This document shows positions 8,530 to 16,437 of a stretch of DNA of 64,000 bases, one piece after another (the first letter of the stretch is position 1; the number at the start of each line of letters is the position of its first letter). The translations under genes were made by a program, and so were the position numbers. Source of the DNA: Bacillus gobiensis (GTDB lineage: Bacteria; Bacillota; Bacilli; Bacillales; Bacillaceae). The notes under the pieces were generated by a model. That model searched no databases and was not told the DNA's origin. It saw only the letters and a program-made list of their open reading frames with translations. The stretch spans positions 3,473,917-3,537,916 of the forward strand of contig NZ_CP012600.1 of the NCBI RefSeq assembly GCF_001278705.1, read 5' to 3'.

Positions 8530-9504
8530 ATGTCCAAAGCAGACAATATGCTTTCAATTTTGTGGATGCTAAAAGAGCGGAAACGAGTGACGGCAAAGCA
8601 GATCGCAAATGCCTTAGAAATTAATATTCGTACGGTGTACCGTTATATCGATGCCTTATGCGCAAGCGGCGTGCCAATTATAGCAGACTCCGGCCATAAC
8701 GGGGGCTATAGTCTGCTTCATGACTTTACTGACATTCCGTTGTTTTTTGATACAAATGAACAGAAGGCTCTCATTCATGCAGCCGCCTTTGCGAAAGAAG
8801 CCGGATATCCGTTTGGCGAATCCCTGCAGCAAGCCATTTCAAAATTAAAAAAGTATACCAATCCTGAACAATTAAACAAAATCCACCGCCACGAGGAAGG
8901 ATTTGAGGTTATAACGGCTCCTGTTGATCCATCATTGGAAGCCGTCCTTCAAGAGCTTGAGCTGTCGGCAGCCGATGGCTATACACTTCGCATGGAGTAT
9001 CAGACTAAGAATGAGGAATCTATAAAAATCCGGCATATTGATCCATATGGACTCGTTCATTGGAAAAACAGCTGGTATTCGGTTGCCTATTGCCACCTGC
9101 GGGAAGACATTCGAACGTTTCGAGTCGATCGCATTCAGGGGCTTTCACGGACAGATGCCGAATTCGAACGGCCGAAAGACTTTTCAGCAAGAACATTCTT
9201 TCTTAAAAATCTGCTGCCCGACCCTGAGAACAAAGAGCAGCTCATCCCGATCCGAATTCAAGGAAATCAGCCAGCCATCAATGATTTAGCCAGTCACTGG
9301 CTGTTCGGCCATATGATTATCGAACGATCAGAGCATATGATTTGCTTTGTGCTTGAAAAAGACATGGCCGTTCACTACGCCCCTTTCATCCTGCTATCAT
9401 ACGGGAAATCGATTCAGGTGCTTGAGCCGCAGCTGGTGAAAGAAAAATTAATAGAAGCGGCGTCTGAATTGTTAACTTATTATCAAACACTTGAACTTCA
9501 CTGA
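8530..9504 (+). CDS. HTH/WYL-domain transcriptional regulator (YafY type)
   Basis: A 324-residue cytosolic regulator. An N-terminal winged helix-turn-helix of the HTH_11/DeoR kind (KRVTAKQIANALEINIRTVYRYIDAL, residues about 18-43) is followed by a WYL domain (about 140-215, with IRHIDPYGLVHWKNSWYSVAYC) and a C-terminal WCX-like region. WYL regulators often sense nucleic-acid or small ligands and commonly control neighbouring genes. It lies 57 bp upstream of, and co-oriented with, the DJ-1/DinB fusion gene, which is probably its target or operon partner. The Shine-Dalgarno is GGAAAGGAAA. Confidence 0.9.
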   Translation: MSKADNMLSILWMLKERKRVTAKQIANALEINIRTVYRYIDALCASGVPIIADSGHNGGYSLLHDFTDIPLFFDTNEQKALIHAAAFAKEAGYPFGESLQQAISKLKKYTNPEQLNKIHRHEEGFEVITAPVDPSLEAVLQELELSAADGYTLRMEYQTKNEESIKIRHIDPYGLVHWKNSWYSVAYCHLREDIRTFRVDRIQGLSRTDAEFERPKDFSARTFFLKNLLPDPENKEQLIPIRIQGNQPAINDLASHWLFGHMIIERSEHMICFVLEKDMAVHYAPFILLSYGKSIQVLEPQLVKEKLIEAASELLTYYQTLELH

Positions 9505-9561
9505 CCGTTTTTGACAGTCAAGTTGTATTACAATGGGATCAAAATCTGAGGAGGGATAATA

Positions 9562-10683
9562 ATGAAAGAAGTATTGGTTTTTCTTACTGACGGGTTTGCA
9601 GATTGGGAAGCTTCTTATGTGATGGCAGAACTGAATCAGCCGCATACCGATTATCAAATAAAGACGATTGCAATCGATACAGAGCCGAAGCAATCGATGG
9701 GCGGATTACGTGTTCTTCCTGACTATTCCCTAAAGGATTTTGCTAATGTCTCAAACGTAGCCATGTTCATTCTCCCTGGCGGAAACGATTGGAGGAATGA
9801 AAGAAATCATAAGGCAAAAGATTTGATAGAAGAATGCCTGAAACATAACATTCCGGTCGCAGCGATTTGTGATGCGGGGACGTTTTTAGCGAAATACGGT
9901 TTTCTCGATAACAATAAGCATACAGGGTACACATTATCTTATTTAAAGCAGAATGCGCCGAATTACCGCGGGGATGAAAACTATATCGATGCACAGGCCA
10001 TTTGCGACGGCAACATCATTACAGCGAACGAAACTGCCGCATTGGAATTTTCAAAGCTGATTTTAGATCAATTAGGCGTCATGAAGAGCGAGCAGTTAGA
10101 TGAATGGTATGCGGTATTTAAAAAAGGGTTATACCCTCAAGAGACTGAAGGAACTTCAACCGACCACTCCTTACAGCATTACGATTACCATGTATGGGCA
10201 AACCGCAAAGTTTTCAAACACTTAAATGAACTCCCTCGTGATATTTACACGCAAGAAATACAAAGTGTGTTTCCTTCCATTTCTGACGCTGCAGCTCATA
10301 TTTATCTCGTCGATAATGTGTGGCTGTTCGTTCTGTCTGGTCACAGCTTTGACGAAACGGTTCGAATGAGAGACTTGTGGATAGAAGAGACGAAGGGAGT
10401 AAGTCTTGAAGAAATGGAAAAGCTGTATGAAAATTTAACTGAACGCTTTCAGGAATTCTTTCATCAGGCAGGAGATATGGAAACGATCGCTTCTTACAGC
10501 CACCCTCGCTATGGAACCTTAAAGGCAAGCCACTCTGAGCTTGTTCAGCATGTTGTCAATCATGGCACCTACCATCGGGGAAATATCACAGCCATGCTCC
10601 GGCAGTTGGGACATCCGGGGGTGCCAACCGATTTTGCGTTTTATTTGTTTGAGACAAAAAAACTTGAAGATCAGCCTCACTGA
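9562..10683 (+). CDS. DJ-1/PfpI-like domain fused to a DinB-family domain
   Basis: A 373-residue two-domain protein. Residues 1-190 form a DJ-1/PfpI (class I glutamine-amidotransferase-like) fold with nucleophile-elbow Cys103 in AAICDAG and the LPGGNDW loop. Residues about 203-365 form a DinB/YfiT four-helix domain with the metal-binding His pattern: His246 in AAHIYLV and His334/His338 in NHGTYHRG. DJ-1-like proteins often act on electrophile-modified molecules, and DinB-like proteins include metal-dependent thiol transferases, so a detoxification role is plausible but inferred. GGAGGG precedes ATG 9562. A terminator overlaps the last codons. Confidence 0.88.
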   Translation: MKEVLVFLTDGFADWEASYVMAELNQPHTDYQIKTIAIDTEPKQSMGGLRVLPDYSLKDFANVSNVAMFILPGGNDWRNERNHKAKDLIEECLKHNIPVAAICDAGTFLAKYGFLDNNKHTGYTLSYLKQNAPNYRGDENYIDAQAICDGNIITANETAALEFSKLILDQLGVMKSEQLDEWYAVFKKGLYPQETEGTSTDHSLQHYDYHVWANRKVFKHLNELPRDIYTQEIQSVFPSISDAAAHIYLVDNVWLFVLSGHSFDETVRMRDLWIEETKGVSLEEMEKLYENLTERFQEFFHQAGDMETIASYSHPRYGTLKASHSELVQHVVNHGTYHRGNITAMLRQLGHPGVPTDFAFYLFETKKLEDQPH

Positions 10684-10698
10684 TCTTCAAGCTTATTT
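10656..10698. terminator. Bidirectional terminator overlapping the DJ-1/DinB stop
   Basis: A 12-bp perfect inverted repeat (CTTGAAGATCAG, 5-nt spacer, CTGATCTTCAAG) flanked by AAAAAAA on the left and TTATTTT on the right. It serves both converging genes; the left arm lies inside the coding region. Confidence 0.85.
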
Positions 10699-11492
10699 TA
10701 AAAGACGGTAGGTACCAATCCTCCGTCAACGCGCAATGCAGCTCCATTGACGGCTGACGAAAGCGGACTGCTGACAAAGGTGACAAGATGGGCGATCTCT
10801 TCCGGACGAATGAGTCTTTGAATAATGGAAGTCGGGCGATTCTCTTCCATAAACTTCTTCTCTGCTTCTTCAATCGTCAGGTCTTCATTTTCATAAAGGG
10901 TATTTAACATCGACTCTACCCCTTCTGTTAATGTGGAGCCTGGCATGACGGTATTGACCGTTGCATTCGTTCCTTTCGTCAGCTCTGCCAAGCTTCTGGA
11001 AAGTGAGAGCTGCATCGTCTTGGTTGCACTGTAATGCGCCATTTCCTGAGATGGCATAATAGCAGCTTCACTTGCGATAAAGATGACTCTCCCTTCCTTT
11101 TTACGAATCATCTCTTTTAAGTATTGGCGAGTCAATCTCACACTGCTCATAATGTTGACTTCAAACATTTTGAACCATTCTTCATCCGGGATTTCAAAAT
11201 ATTCCGCAGGCTCAAATATTCCCAGATTATTAATTAGGATATCTACCTCGGGATATTCTTCCATGACCTTTTGGCAGCCTTCCTCTGTTCCGAGATCGGC
11301 TTCTGCCTCGTGAAGAACCGCATCAGGAGACTCTTTCAGGATTTCATCAATCGTTTGTTTAATTTTTTCCTGCCGGCGTCCATTGATAATGACTTCGGCG
11401 CCTTCTTTTGCCAATGACGCGGCGATTGCCTTTCCAATTCCGGATGTAGAACCTGTAACGAATGCTTTTTTTCCGTTTAAGCTTAAATCCAT
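10698..11492 (-). CDS. SDR-family oxidoreductase
   Basis: A 264-residue classical short-chain dehydrogenase/reductase. The NAD(P) motif TGSTSGIG is at 13-20, NNLG is at about 88-91, and the catalytic residues are Ser141, Tyr154 and Lys158 (YSATK). Basic residues after beta-2 (NGRRQEK) suggest NADPH preference. The C-terminus VNGAALRVDGG is typical of 3-oxoacyl-ACP-reductase-like SDRs, but the substrate is unknown. It lies downstream of ytbD-ytbE on the same strand, separated by a 14-bp hairpin, so it may be partly co-transcribed with them. GGAGG precedes the ATG. Confidence 0.92.
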   Translation of the reverse strand: MDLSLNGKKAFVTGSTSGIGKAIAASLAKEGAEVIINGRRQEKIKQTIDEILKESPDAVLHEAEADLGTEEGCQKVMEEYPEVDILINNLGIFEPAEYFEIPDEEWFKMFEVNIMSSVRLTRQYLKEMIRKKEGRVIFIASEAAIMPSQEMAHYSATKTMQLSLSRSLAELTKGTNATVNTVMPGSTLTEGVESMLNTLYENEDLTIEEAEKKFMEENRPTSIIQRLIRPEEIAHLVTFVSSPLSSAVNGAALRVDGGLVPTVF

Positions 11493-11522
11493 GATAAAAA
11501 CCTCCTAATCCTATGTATAGGG

Positions 11523-11556
11523 AGATAACTCCTCTTCTTTGAAAGAGGAGTTATCT
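11523..11556. repeat. Perfect 14-bp hairpin between ytbE and the SDR gene
   Basis: AGATAACTCCTCTT and AAGAGGAGTTATCT are perfect reverse complements around a 6-nt loop. A T-run follows only on the plus strand, although both flanking genes are on the minus strand. It may therefore be an RNA-stability or processing element, or attenuate expression of the SDR gene, rather than act as a plain terminator. Confidence 0.6.
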
Positions 11557-11561
11557 ATTTT

Positions 11562-12401
11562 TTAAAAGTCAAAATCATCTGGGTCTGGGCCTACTCGAAG
11601 ATTTTGATTCAATCCATCAATTTGTTCCATTTCCTCTGGCGTCAATTCAAAATCGAATACCGATGCATTTTCAACGATTCGATGCTCTTTTGTTGATTTG
11701 GGAATTGTAACTACTCCATTCTGGATATCCCAGCGCAGAATGATTTGCGCGACAGATTTACCATGGCTTTCTGCGATTGTTTGCAGAAGCTCTTGATCGA
11801 GCAACTCGCCTTGCATTAGTGGCGACCATGCTTCCAGCTGAATATCGTTTGCCCTGCAAAACGCTTGAATTTCTTTTTGCGTTAATCGCGGATGATATTC
11901 CACTTGATTCACCACCGGCTTGATTTCCGCATCCTTCATCAATTCCTCAAGGTGATGAATTTGGAAATTGCTGACTCCAATCGCTTTGACACGACCTTCT
12001 TTATAAAGTGTCTCGAGCGCCTTCCACGCCTCTTTATATTTCCCTTCTACCGGCCAATGTATAAGATACAAATCTAAATACCCTGTGCCAAGCTTTTCTA
12101 AACTTGTTTCATAGGCTTTGAGCGTAGCTTCGTATCCTAAATCAGCGTTCCAAACCTTTGATGTGATAAACACGTCTTCTCTTGAGAGGCCGGCTGCTTT
12201 GATCCCTTCACGGATCCCTTTGCCGACTCCTTCTTCATTTCCGTAAATTGCGGCAGTATCTATGCTGCGATAGCCATGGACGATGGCTGTCTTTACTGCA
12301 GAAATTAGCTCATCACCTTCTTCTACTTTAAATACACCAAGTCCGATGCCTGGCATTTTCACACCGTTATGCAATGTTACTGTATCTTGTAAATGTTTCA
12401 T
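11562..12401 (-). CDS. ytbE: Aldo/keto reductase YtbE
   Basis: A 279-residue NADPH-dependent aldo/keto reductase with a TIM-barrel fold. The catalytic tetrad is present: Asp48 and Tyr53 (DTAAIYGNE), Lys82 (TSKVWN) and His115 (LIHWPVEGKY). The C-terminus IPKSTKEHRI binds the NADPH phosphate. Sequence and length match Bacillus subtilis YtbE closely. It follows the MFS gene ytbD by 35 bp, and the divergent HxlR regulator ytcD completes the same trio known from B. subtilis. The function is probably reduction of toxic carbonyls such as methylglyoxal or quinone-derived aldehydes; this is inferred from the family. Confidence 0.93.
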   Translation of the reverse strand: MKHLQDTVTLHNGVKMPGIGLGVFKVEEGDELISAVKTAIVHGYRSIDTAAIYGNEEGVGKGIREGIKAAGLSREDVFITSKVWNADLGYEATLKAYETSLEKLGTGYLDLYLIHWPVEGKYKEAWKALETLYKEGRVKAIGVSNFQIHHLEELMKDAEIKPVVNQVEYHPRLTQKEIQAFCRANDIQLEAWSPLMQGELLDQELLQTIAESHGKSVAQIILRWDIQNGVVTIPKSTKEHRIVENASVFDFELTPEEMEQIDGLNQNLRVGPDPDDFDF

Positions 12402-12436
12402 TAGTAAATGATCCTCCCAAAAATGTTTTGTATGAA

Positions 12437-13639
12437 TTATGATTTAACTGCGACTGTAAGTTGGTCCTTCGTTTCGAGAAAACGGCTGACTCCTGTTAAA
12501 ATAACAGCACCTGATACCATTAAGCCGCCGATCCAAGCTGTATGAATAAGTCCGATCGAATCTGTAATTGCCCCGCCTAAATACGAGCCAATAGCAATTC
12601 CCGCGTTAAAAGCCGCAATATTAATGGCCGATGCCACATCAACGGCACTCGGGACAAACCGCTCAGCCAGAATGACAACATACACCTGCAGCCCGGGCAC
12701 ATTCATGAAAGCAAATAATCCCATAAAAATGATTGTAATCAGTCCGGCAGCTTTAAATGGAACGGTGAACGTCAAAATGAATAGGACGATTGCTTGAATG
12801 ATAAACATATAAAATAAAGCTGTAATCGGCTTTTGATTCGCAAGTCGTCCCCCGACCATGTTCCCAATGGCAATCGCAATTCCATATACAAGCAAGATCG
12901 CTGCCACCGTTCCTTCCTGAAATCCTGTAATCTCTTGAAGCAATGGTGATAAATACGTAAAGACGACAAATGTTCCCCCATAGCCTAAAGCCGTAATGAT
13001 AAATACTAGCAGCAGACGGCCGTTTGTTAACAGCTTTAGCTGATCGCCAAAAGTTGTACGAGCTGCTTTCTGTAAATGAGACGGAACAAGAAAGATGTTT
13101 GCCAAGAACGCAATGATGCCGACGATAACTATCGCCAGAAATGCCATTCTCCAGCCAGATTGCTGCCCGATAAATGTTCCGATCGGCACCCCGGTCACCG
13201 TTGCAACCGTAAGTCCGGTAAACATCATGGAAATCGCACTCGCCCTGCGATTTTCAGGAACCAGATTCGCCGCGATCGTAGAGGCAATCGACATAAAGAT
13301 CCCGTGAGATAATGCCGAGATCACGCGGGCAGCCAGCAGGACACCGATGCTCGTTGCACTGGCCGCTATGCCGTTTCCGATAATAAAAACAACCATTATC
13401 CATAATAATAAGGACTTGCGTGACATATTGGATGTCATGGCAGTTAGAATAGGTGCTCCAACTGTTACGCCTAAGGCATATAACGAAACGGTAAGACCGG
13501 CTGTCGTTACCGAAATTTGCATATCCTGAGAGATAAGCGGCAGGAGCCCAACGCTGATGAACTCTGTTGTACCAATGGCAAATGCACTGATTGCCAGCGC
13601 CAATAATGCCAGTGTGCTTCGTTTTTTATCTATCGTCAT
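12437..13639 (-). CDS. ytbD: MFS efflux transporter YtbD
   Basis: A 400-residue major facilitator (AraJ/arabinose-efflux-like, DHA1) with 12 predicted membrane segments. The N-terminal AIGTTEFISVGLLP motif is characteristic of the group. It is the first gene of the ytbD-ytbE operon and faces the HxlR regulator gene ytcD, as in Bacillus subtilis. It probably exports a drug-like or electrophilic compound; the substrate is unknown. A GGAGG ribosome binding site precedes ATG 13639. Confidence 0.92.
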   Translation of the reverse strand: MTIDKKRSTLALLALAISAFAIGTTEFISVGLLPLISQDMQISVTTAGLTVSLYALGVTVGAPILTAMTSNMSRKSLLLWIMVVFIIGNGIAASATSIGVLLAARVISALSHGIFMSIASTIAANLVPENRRASAISMMFTGLTVATVTGVPIGTFIGQQSGWRMAFLAIVIVGIIAFLANIFLVPSHLQKAARTTFGDQLKLLTNGRLLLVFIITALGYGGTFVVFTYLSPLLQEITGFQEGTVAAILLVYGIAIAIGNMVGGRLANQKPITALFYMFIIQAIVLFILTFTVPFKAAGLITIIFMGLFAFMNVPGLQVYVVILAERFVPSAVDVASAINIAAFNAGIAIGSYLGGAITDSIGLIHTAWIGGLMVSGAVILTGVSRFLETKDQLTVAVKS

Positions 13640-13750
13640 ATGACTTTCTCCTCCTTTTAGTTTTACGATAAAAAATATTGGGGGTACATCTATGAGCTCG
13701 CAAGTGATATTATGATTGATATAAGTTTTAATGGAAAGTACGCACTTTAA

Positions 13751-13801
13751 AGTTCTATAGGCACCAAAAAGTTCTATAGGTACTTTTTAGTTCCTATAAG
13801 G
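13751..13801. promoter_or_regulatory. Three operator repeats at 19-bp spacing before ytcD (probable HxlR/YtcD sites)
   Basis: AGTTCTATAGG occurs at 13751 and 13770, and AGTTCCTATAAGG at 13789, so the copies start exactly 19 bp apart. The last copy runs into the ytcD Shine-Dalgarno AAGGAGG. Direct repeats in a divergent regulator/target region indicate autoregulation and control of ytbD-ytbE. Confidence 0.6.
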
Positions 13802-13810
13802 AGGATATAT

Positions 13811-14173
13811 ATGCAGAAAAAAAAGTACAACATCGCTGTCGAAGCTACACTGGAAATAATCGGCGGAAAATGGAAATGCGTCATTCTTTGCCATCTGACT
13901 CACGGCAAAAAACGGACGAGTGAGCTGAAGCGCCTAATGCCGAACATTACACAAAAAATGCTGACTCAGCAATTGCGTGAGCTGGAAGAAGACGGGGTCA
14001 TCAATCGAATCGTTTATCAACAAATCCCTCCCAAAGTGGAATATGAACTCAGCGAATACGGCTGGAGTTTGCAATCGATTTTGGATTCTCTTTGTTCCTG
14101 GGGAGAAAACCATATTACAAAAATTTACGGGGATAAAAAGGCTGTTTTGGAAGAAAGTATTTTAAATAATTAA
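13811..14173 (+). CDS. ytcD: HxlR-family redox regulator YtcD
   Basis: A 120-residue winged-helix protein of the HxlR (MarR-like) family. Typical motifs are EIIGGKWKCVILCHL, KRTSELKRLMPNITQKMLTQQLRELE and PPKVEYELSEYG. Cysteines at positions about 23 and 28 (CVILC) and a distal Cys could be thiol sensors, as in other HxlR proteins, though this is inferred. It is divergent from ytbD-ytbE, as in Bacillus subtilis, with its probable operators just upstream. AAGGAGG precedes the ATG. Confidence 0.92.
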   Translation: MQKKKYNIAVEATLEIIGGKWKCVILCHLTHGKKRTSELKRLMPNITQKMLTQQLRELEEDGVINRIVYQQIPPKVEYELSEYGWSLQSILDSLCSWGENHITKIYGDKKAVLEESILNN

Positions 14174-14212
14174 AAACGCTTGCCAATTTTTCTGGCAAGC
14201 GTTTTTCTTTTT
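14173..14212 (+). terminator. Terminator after ytcD
   Basis: AAAACGCTTGCCA and TGGCAAGCGTTTT form a strong stem followed by a T-rich tail. The stretch 14213-14443 contains only an imperfect inverted repeat (about 14366-14436) and no gene. Confidence 0.85.
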
Positions 14213-14443
14213 AGATTTCCGATAAAAAGGCGTCTGTTATAGATGTAAGAAGGCATAGCCCATTATGAAACTGTGCAGGCGGACGAGAGCATGAAGAAAT
14301 CAAGGGGCGCAAAACCAATCACTCCATTTCAAAGGTACCTTACTTTTCCGGAAAAAATACTGAAATGGTGGCTGAGGTAAACCCTGGTATCTCTACATTT
14401 TTTGTGATGCACAAAAATTGGTTTCTCCAGCCATCTGCAGTTT

Positions 14444-14785
14444 TTAATTATTTTGGTTTTTTACCCCCCACTCACATAAGCCTTCCAAAACAGGTAAAAG
14501 TGTTTCAGCTTTATCTGTGAGACTGTACTCGACTTTAGGTGGAACTTGAGGATACTCTTTCCGTTTCACCATACCATCCGTTTCCAATTCTTTAAGTTGT
14601 GAACTCAATGTTTTATAAGTAATAGCTCCTATCTGTCTTTTCAGTTCATTAAAGCGAACCGGTTGGTTTTCTGCTAGGAGGTAAATAATAACCATTTTCC
14701 ATTTACCACCAATAACTGACAATGTATAACCAAAAGGTGTATCTTGAATATTTTTAACTTTACCTTTAAATTCAGCCATACTCAT
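14444..14785 (-). CDS. HxlR-family transcriptional regulator
   Basis: A 113-residue winged-helix regulator with SVIGGKWKMVIIYLL, FNELKRQIGAITYKTLSSQLKELE and PPKVEYSLTDK, the HxlR hallmarks. The start at 14785 follows AAAGGATAG; an in-frame extension to 14818 has no ribosome binding site. No cysteine is present, so a thiol switch is unlikely. It is divergent from an arginase-family gene and an inverted repeat lies between them, so it probably controls that gene. Confidence 0.9.
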   Translation of the reverse strand: MSMAEFKGKVKNIQDTPFGYTLSVIGGKWKMVIIYLLAENQPVRFNELKRQIGAITYKTLSSQLKELETDGMVKRKEYPQVPPKVEYSLTDKAETLLPVLEGLCEWGVKNQNN

Positions 14786-14804
14786 ATTTACACTATCCTT
14801 TCGG

Positions 14805-14833
14805 GTAGTACCTATCAATAAAGTACGTACTAC
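14805..14833. promoter_or_regulatory. Inverted-repeat operator in the HxlR/arginase divergent region
   Basis: GTAGTAC (14805-14811) and GTACTAC (14827-14833) are reverse complements, and the perfect palindrome AGTACGTACT sits at the right half. Position and symmetry suit an HxlR dimer site controlling both genes. Confidence 0.55.
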
Positions 14834-14890
14834 TTTTTTATTTGTGCACAGTTTATACTAACCTTACTTTGAAGTAAAGGGGAGAAAAAA

Positions 14891-15805
14891 ATGACTGAAA
14901 AAACAATACGCCTGTTAATGCCGCAATGGCAAGGGGGAAACAACCCTAACTACTCTTTTGGAGCCGAACTGCTTGCTTGGCTCGCTCCAGACAATGATCA
15001 ACCCCTTATTAATGTACCAGTTCAAGCTTATGATGGAACTCCGCTTGAAAACGAGAACGGTATTAATGGGAGAAAACAGCTACTTGAACAATTGAAGTCT
15101 GCTCATCAAATCATTGATGCTCATAAGCCAGATCGTATTGTAATGTTTGGTGGTGACTGCTTAGTCGAACAAGCCCCATTTGCCTATTTAAACGAACGAT
15201 ACGGCGGGGAGTTAGGTTTAATTTGGATCGATGCTCACCCTGATTTAGTTAGATATGTCGGGTATGATAACGGACATTCATTACCTCTCGGGAATCTTTT
15301 GGGAGAAGGAGATCAGGAGTTCGCCAAACATGTGAAAACCCCTTTAAAACCTGAAAATGTCTTTATCGCGGGATTAGCAGCCCCTACAGAACAAGAAACA
15401 GAAGTGATTTCAGAGGCGTTTCAAAGACTAGGTATAGCTCCTACAGAACAAGAAACAGAAGTTATTCAAAGACTAGGTATTAAAACTGCTGGAACAAAAG
15501 AGTTAACGAACAGCACTGAACCTATAAAAGAGTGGATTAAAGAAAGTGGCATTAAGCACCTAGCTATTCACCTTGATTTAGACGTACTTGATCCAAAGGC
15601 ATTTCGTTCTTTATTATTCGCCAACCCTGAAGCACCCTTCAATTTTTCTCCTGAGGGAACAATGCAAATGCCTCAACTACTTAATCTGATTAAAGAACTA
15701 TCTGAAGAAACAGATGTAGTTGGGTTAGGTATAACAGAGCATTTGCCGTGGGATTCTATTAAATTGAAGAATCTGCTTGGAGAGATACCTATTTTAAATA
15801 AGTAA
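14891..15805 (+). CDS. Arginase/agmatinase-family protein with internal duplication
   Basis: A 304-residue ureohydrolase-family protein. The manganese motifs are mostly kept: DAHPD (114-118) and DLDVLDP (Asp229, Asp231). The first motif, however, reads GGDC (Cys90) where arginases have GGDH. A short tandem duplication is visible: APTEQETEVI followed by QRLGI occurs at 164-182 (with a four-residue insertion) and again at 183-197, between core strands. Expression is probably controlled by the divergent HxlR regulator. The altered metal ligand makes true arginase activity uncertain; a different guanidino or amidino substrate is possible. A GGGGAGA Shine-Dalgarno precedes the ATG. Confidence 0.85.
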   Translation: MTEKTIRLLMPQWQGGNNPNYSFGAELLAWLAPDNDQPLINVPVQAYDGTPLENENGINGRKQLLEQLKSAHQIIDAHKPDRIVMFGGDCLVEQAPFAYLNERYGGELGLIWIDAHPDLVRYVGYDNGHSLPLGNLLGEGDQEFAKHVKTPLKPENVFIAGLAAPTEQETEVISEAFQRLGIAPTEQETEVIQRLGIKTAGTKELTNSTEPIKEWIKESGIKHLAIHLDLDVLDPKAFRSLLFANPEAPFNFSPEGTMQMPQLLNLIKELSEETDVVGLGITEHLPWDSIKLKNLLGEIPILNK

Positions 15806-15850
15806 AGTCATAAACGGAATAATAATAGAACAATTATCTGCTAAATCATT

Positions 15851-15892
15851 AAAATACACTCACGCACTTTATGTATGCGAGGGTGTATTTTT
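15851..15892 (+). terminator. Terminator after the arginase-family gene
   Basis: AAAATACACTC...GGGTGTATTTT with an inner ACGCA/TGCG stem, followed by TT. Confidence 0.7.
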
Positions 15893-15955
15893 ATATGGCA
15901 GCAAGTGCAAAAAAACATTTAAATTCATCTGTTTCATGCTTTATAGCATTATTAA

Positions 15956-16246
15956 TTATTTTTTATAAGAAATAGCAGAATTAATGACAGCCAAAATCAC
16001 TACTGCAATAAACATATATGTACATTCAGCCATTCTAAGATTCAATTCGTCAGAAGCGTATCCTAACATGATAAGATTTAAAACTGAAACAACTATACAA
16101 ATAAACGAAATGCTAATCACAGTAAACCAATTGATTAAATCGAGCTTTTTTTTAAGAAAAACAATATTTATAAACAACGCAATCAAAATAATTATAAAAA
16201 AAACAAATTCATACCTGACATAATTAAAAGCTTCATGAGATAACAT
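15956..16246 (-). CDS. Small three-helix membrane protein, unknown
   Basis: A 96-residue protein with three hydrophobic segments (about 13-31, 37-60 and 73-92) separated by charged loops (FLKKKLDL, SDELNLRMAE). It starts at ATG 16246 after AGGAGG. I do not recognise a family. It is AT-rich and lies between the arginase-family gene and the BadF/ArgH-like pair without an obvious partner. Confidence 0.65.
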   Translation of the reverse strand: MLSHEAFNYVRYEFVFFIIILIALFINIVFLKKKLDLINWFTVISISFICIVVSVLNLIMLGYASDELNLRMAECTYMFIAVVILAVINSAISYKK

Positions 16247-16296
16247 TATTCAACTCCTCCTGAGAGCGTAAAATATCTTGTGTAATAATCAAAAAA

Positions 16297-16437
16297 AGGA
16301 AGACCTTTTCTAGTAGAATTGAGTTACCACACAATATTCACAAAAGAGTCTTCCCTATGAATCAGTTTATATCGTCTTATAGCTTTCTATCCTTTATGAA
16401 TCATTCTGTTATCGCCAAACCACGATTGATGATATAA
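16297..16437 (+). mobile_element. Possible insertion-sequence end remnant
   Basis: GGAAGAC (16297-16303) and GTCTTCC (16348-16354) form an inverted pair right before an ATG (16357) that opens only a 26-codon frame abutting the BadF-type kinase gene. The layout (inverted repeat in a short leader plus a truncated start) resembles the left end of a transposase gene, but no transposase domain is present. This is a weak call. Confidence 0.25.
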
